Position numbers and translations under genes: made by a program. From Clostridia bacterium (GTDB taxonomy: Bacteria; Bacillota_A; Clostridia; Oscillospirales; Acutalibacteraceae): DNA of 7,766 nucleotides. The stretch is taken from contig JAFXNY010000015.1 of the NCBI GenBank assembly GCA_017529165.1, positions 1 through 7,766 of the forward strand. Direction: 5' to 3'. The notes under the pieces were generated by a model, which saw nothing but the letters and a program-made list of their open reading frames with translations, had not been told where the DNA came from and did not search any database. Below are positions 6,490-7,766 of this stretch, piece by piece (the stretch's first letter is position 1; each line of letters begins with the position of its first letter).

Positions 6490-6529
6490 ATTATATGTAA
6501 ATTATACACAAATATTCAAAAACGGTCAA
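6490..6529 (-). promoter_or_regulatory. Promoter of the fruR-fruK-fruA-ptsH-ptsI operon
   Basis: On the minus strand TTGACC (6524-6529), a 17-bp spacer and a consensus TATAAT (6501-6506) preceded by TG form a strong sigma-A promoter, with a start near 6494. A second TATAAT (6490-6495) with TTGAAT 18 bp upstream could form an overlapping, slightly downstream start. No other clear promoter is seen before fruK, fruA, ptsH or ptsI, and gene gaps of -1, 13, 14 and 56 nt fit one transcript. Confidence 0.8.
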
Positions 6530-6537
6530 TACCGTTT
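6520..6537. promoter_or_regulatory. Palindromic operator overlapping the -35 box
   Basis: AAACGGT and ACCGTTT form a perfect 7-bp inverted repeat around CAAT, with the TTGACC -35 hexamer inside it. Its first 15 bases match the two flanking operator-like sites in 12 positions, but in the opposite orientation. A regulator bound here would directly compete with RNA polymerase. Confidence 0.6.
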
Positions 6538-6607
6538 GTATATTTTCGCCATTTTAACCAAGTTGTCTTTTTGTTTTTAGCTTTTTTAGATAAATCTTTT
6601 TGATTTT

Positions 6608-6627
6608 TTGACCGATTTTGACTGTTT
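6608..6627 (-). promoter_or_regulatory. Putative FruR operator, upstream site
   Basis: The plus strand has TTGACCGATT then TTGACTGTTT, two TTGAC words 10 bp apart. An exact 13-mer (ATTTTGACTGTTT, 6615-6627) recurs at 6468-6480. It lies about 115-135 bp upstream of the predicted start and 147 bp from the leader site, close to 14 helical turns. Confidence 0.55.
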
Positions 6628-6633
6628 CTTTAA

Positions 6634-6657
6634 ATCACGCAAAAAATCACGCAAAAA
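6634..6657. repeat. Tandem 12-bp direct repeat
   Basis: ATCACGCAAAAA is present twice head-to-tail without a spacer. It sits between the upstream operator-like site and the deacetylase terminator, and its second copy supplies part of the U-tract of that terminator. No function is evident. Confidence 0.7.
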
Positions 6658-6692
6658 ATACGGCAGGCACTTTAAGTACCTGCCTGTCTTTT
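6653..6692. terminator. Bidirectional intrinsic terminator after the deacetylase gene
   Basis: GGCAGG (6662-6667) pairs with CCTGCC (6679-6684), with additional ACTT/AAGT complementarity inside. Read on the minus strand the stem is followed by TATTTTTTG, ending the deacetylase transcript about 20 nt after its stop. The plus strand also has a run of six T. It separates the deacetylase from the fru control region. Confidence 0.82.
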
Positions 6693-6701
6693 TTAGTATT
6701 G

Positions 6702-7766
6702 TTAATTGCCCACGGCTTGATGAACGGTAGGGCTATCATATGTTAGCGGTGCAAAAGTATATCCGTTATTAAGACCCCAAACTATAATTCGCTCAACGGC
6801 GTTTACGCTAAAGCCCTTAATATCGTGTTGTAAAACTATGGAATGTGCCTTGCCCCTTATCCCGTTTGTCACATTAAGAAAAACTCTATCGGTATTGGTT
6901 GTGCCTCCGGCATCGCCGCTTACCACATTCCAATCAAAATACTTAAAGCCTCTCTCGCCGACAGCTACAGTAAGTCTTGACATTATACCAGGACAGTATT
7001 TTCGGCTTACCGTGTTTGAACCGCCTCCGGGAAAACGCAAAAGATTTGTATAAGAGCCGGTCTGCTCTTTTATTATTTCATTCATAGCGTCTATATCCGC
7101 AAAAAATGCTTCTTCGCTTGCATATATTTGAGAATAGTTGTGAGTAAGCGAATGTATGCCCACGCTGTGCCCCTCGCTTGCCTCACGAGCTATTAGCGAC
7201 CTATCTCCCCTGCCGGTTACAAAAAAGGTTGCCTTTACATTATACTTTGCCAATATATTAAGCAGTTGTGCCGTGTAAGGCCCAGGCCCGTCATCAAATG
7301 TAAGATAGATAACGCCTCCGTTAGCGGGAGCCGGAACCACTGCAGGCACCTGAGGAACAGGGTTAAGATTTCTTTTGGGTTTTTCCTTTACCGTGATTTT
7401 CCGCACGGCAGTAACAGTATTCCCGCTTTTATCAGTAGCAGTATAAATAATTTCCTTTTCGCCGGGAGAGGAAGTATCAATTTCGCTTACTGTTACGGTA
7501 TCTGTAACATCACCGTCCGCATTATCGGCGGCGCTGTACCCTGCTTCTTCATAATTTGTGCCTACAAATATATACTCTTTATCATAAGGCGTAAGGGTGA
7601 TAACAGGGGGAGTTGTATCAATGACATTTACGGTGCGAACACCCTCGCTTTTAGTGCCGAGTGCCGAAGCCGACCATGTAAGCTTATACTCGCCAAGCGC
7701 AGAGGTATCGTAGGCACCGTCCTTTTGGAGCTTAATCTCCCTGCCAGATTTGTAAAAAAATCTCCC
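6702..7766 (-). CDS. Surface or secreted polysaccharide deacetylase (CE4/NodB) with Ig-like repeats, 5' end outside window
   Basis: This protein probably removes acetyl groups from cell-wall or other N-acetylated glycans outside the cell. The frame is open from the window edge, giving 354 visible residues. Residues 1-50 are the end of one Ig-like domain. Residues 51-127 form a second, DUF5011-like domain (DTTPPVITL to TATDKSGNTVT). A Pro-rich linker (127-150) precedes the NodB domain (about 151-340). NodB motifs present are TFDDGP (156-161; D158, D159), HSLTH (H205, H209), RFPGG (R244), DWNVVSGDA (D278) and LQHD (H314). The metal-binding Asp/His/His and catalytic residues are therefore all seen. 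A GTG at 7406 is only an internal valine inside the Ig-like domain, not a start. Signal peptide and anchor would lie beyond the edge. Substrate (peptidoglycan or another polysaccharide) is not determinable here. Confidence 0.9.
   Translation of the reverse strand, partial: GRFFYKSGREIKLQKDGAYDTSALGEYKLTWSASALGTKSEGVRTVNVIDTTPPVITLTPYDKEYIFVGTNYEEAGYSAADNADGDVTDTVTVSEIDTSSPGEKEIIYTATDKSGNTVTAVRKITVKEKPKRNLNPVPQVPAVVPAPANGGVIYLTFDDGPGPYTAQLLNILAKYNVKATFFVTGRGDRSLIAREASEGHSVGIHSLTHNYSQIYASEEAFFADIDAMNEIIKEQTGSYTNLLRFPGGGSNTVSRKYCPGIMSRLTVAVGERGFKYFDWNVVSGDAGGTTNTDRVFLNVTNGIRGKAHSIVLQHDIKGFSVNAVERIIVWGLNNGYTFAPLTYDSPTVHQAVGN

Noticed and set aside
6450..6509. Upstream GTG start extending fruR by 20 residues
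   Set aside because: The GTG overlaps the TATAAT -10 region of the operon promoter, so it would not be in the transcript. The ATG at 6449 has a good ribosome binding site and matches the family N-terminus.
6490..6510. CcpA cre or Rex site in the fru promoter
   Set aside because: TGTAAATTATACA is palindrome-like but lacks the CG centre of cre, and it does not match Rex half-sites; it is explained by two -10 boxes.

Overview
The window looks like chromosomal DNA of a low-to-mid GC Gram-positive anaerobe, most likely a clostridial gut bacterium of the Ruminococcaceae/Oscillospiraceae kind. The basis is AGGAGG-type ribosome binding sites, sigma-A promoters of TTGACA/TATAAT type, an HPr with the Firmicutes regulatory serine Ser46, a tRNA with encoded CCA, and a clostridial-type surface polysaccharide deacetylase. 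The genus assignment is inference only; no rRNA is present.

Layout. Positions 1-200 hold no gene but are packed with consecutive hairpins. A tRNA-Gln(CUG) follows on the minus strand (234-307) with its own terminator and promoter. Divergent from it is a single-gene acyl carrier protein unit, acpP (468-698, plus strand). Positions 699-886 hold a 17-bp inverted repeat and short iterated words. From 887 to 6449 the minus strand carries one compact operon, in transcription order fruR (DeoR-type repressor), fruK (1-phosphofructokinase), fruA (fructose PTS EIIABC), ptsH (HPr) and ptsI (Enzyme I). A control region (about 6450-6660) contains a good promoter and three related operator-like sites. Beyond a bidirectional terminator (6662-6684), the minus strand carries the 3' part of a secreted-type polysaccharide deacetylase with Ig-like domains; its reading frame stays open to the window edge.

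How the genes work together. PtsI takes phosphate from PEP and passes it to HPr, which phosphorylates the EIIA and EIIB parts of FruA. FruA imports fructose as fructose-1-phosphate, FruK converts this to fructose-1,6-bisphosphate, and FruR probably senses the phosphosugar and controls the whole unit. The operon therefore encodes a complete phosphorelay plus pathway entry in one transcript.

The window is mostly ordinary metabolism; I do not see a new defence, mobile or biosynthetic system. The points worth a second look are the looping-type operator arrangement at fruR, an Enzyme I that lacks about 30 C-terminal residues exactly where a repeat-like sequence begins, a strong hairpin between ptsH and ptsI whose wobble pair favours an RNA role, and the stacked-hairpin intergenic block at the left end.
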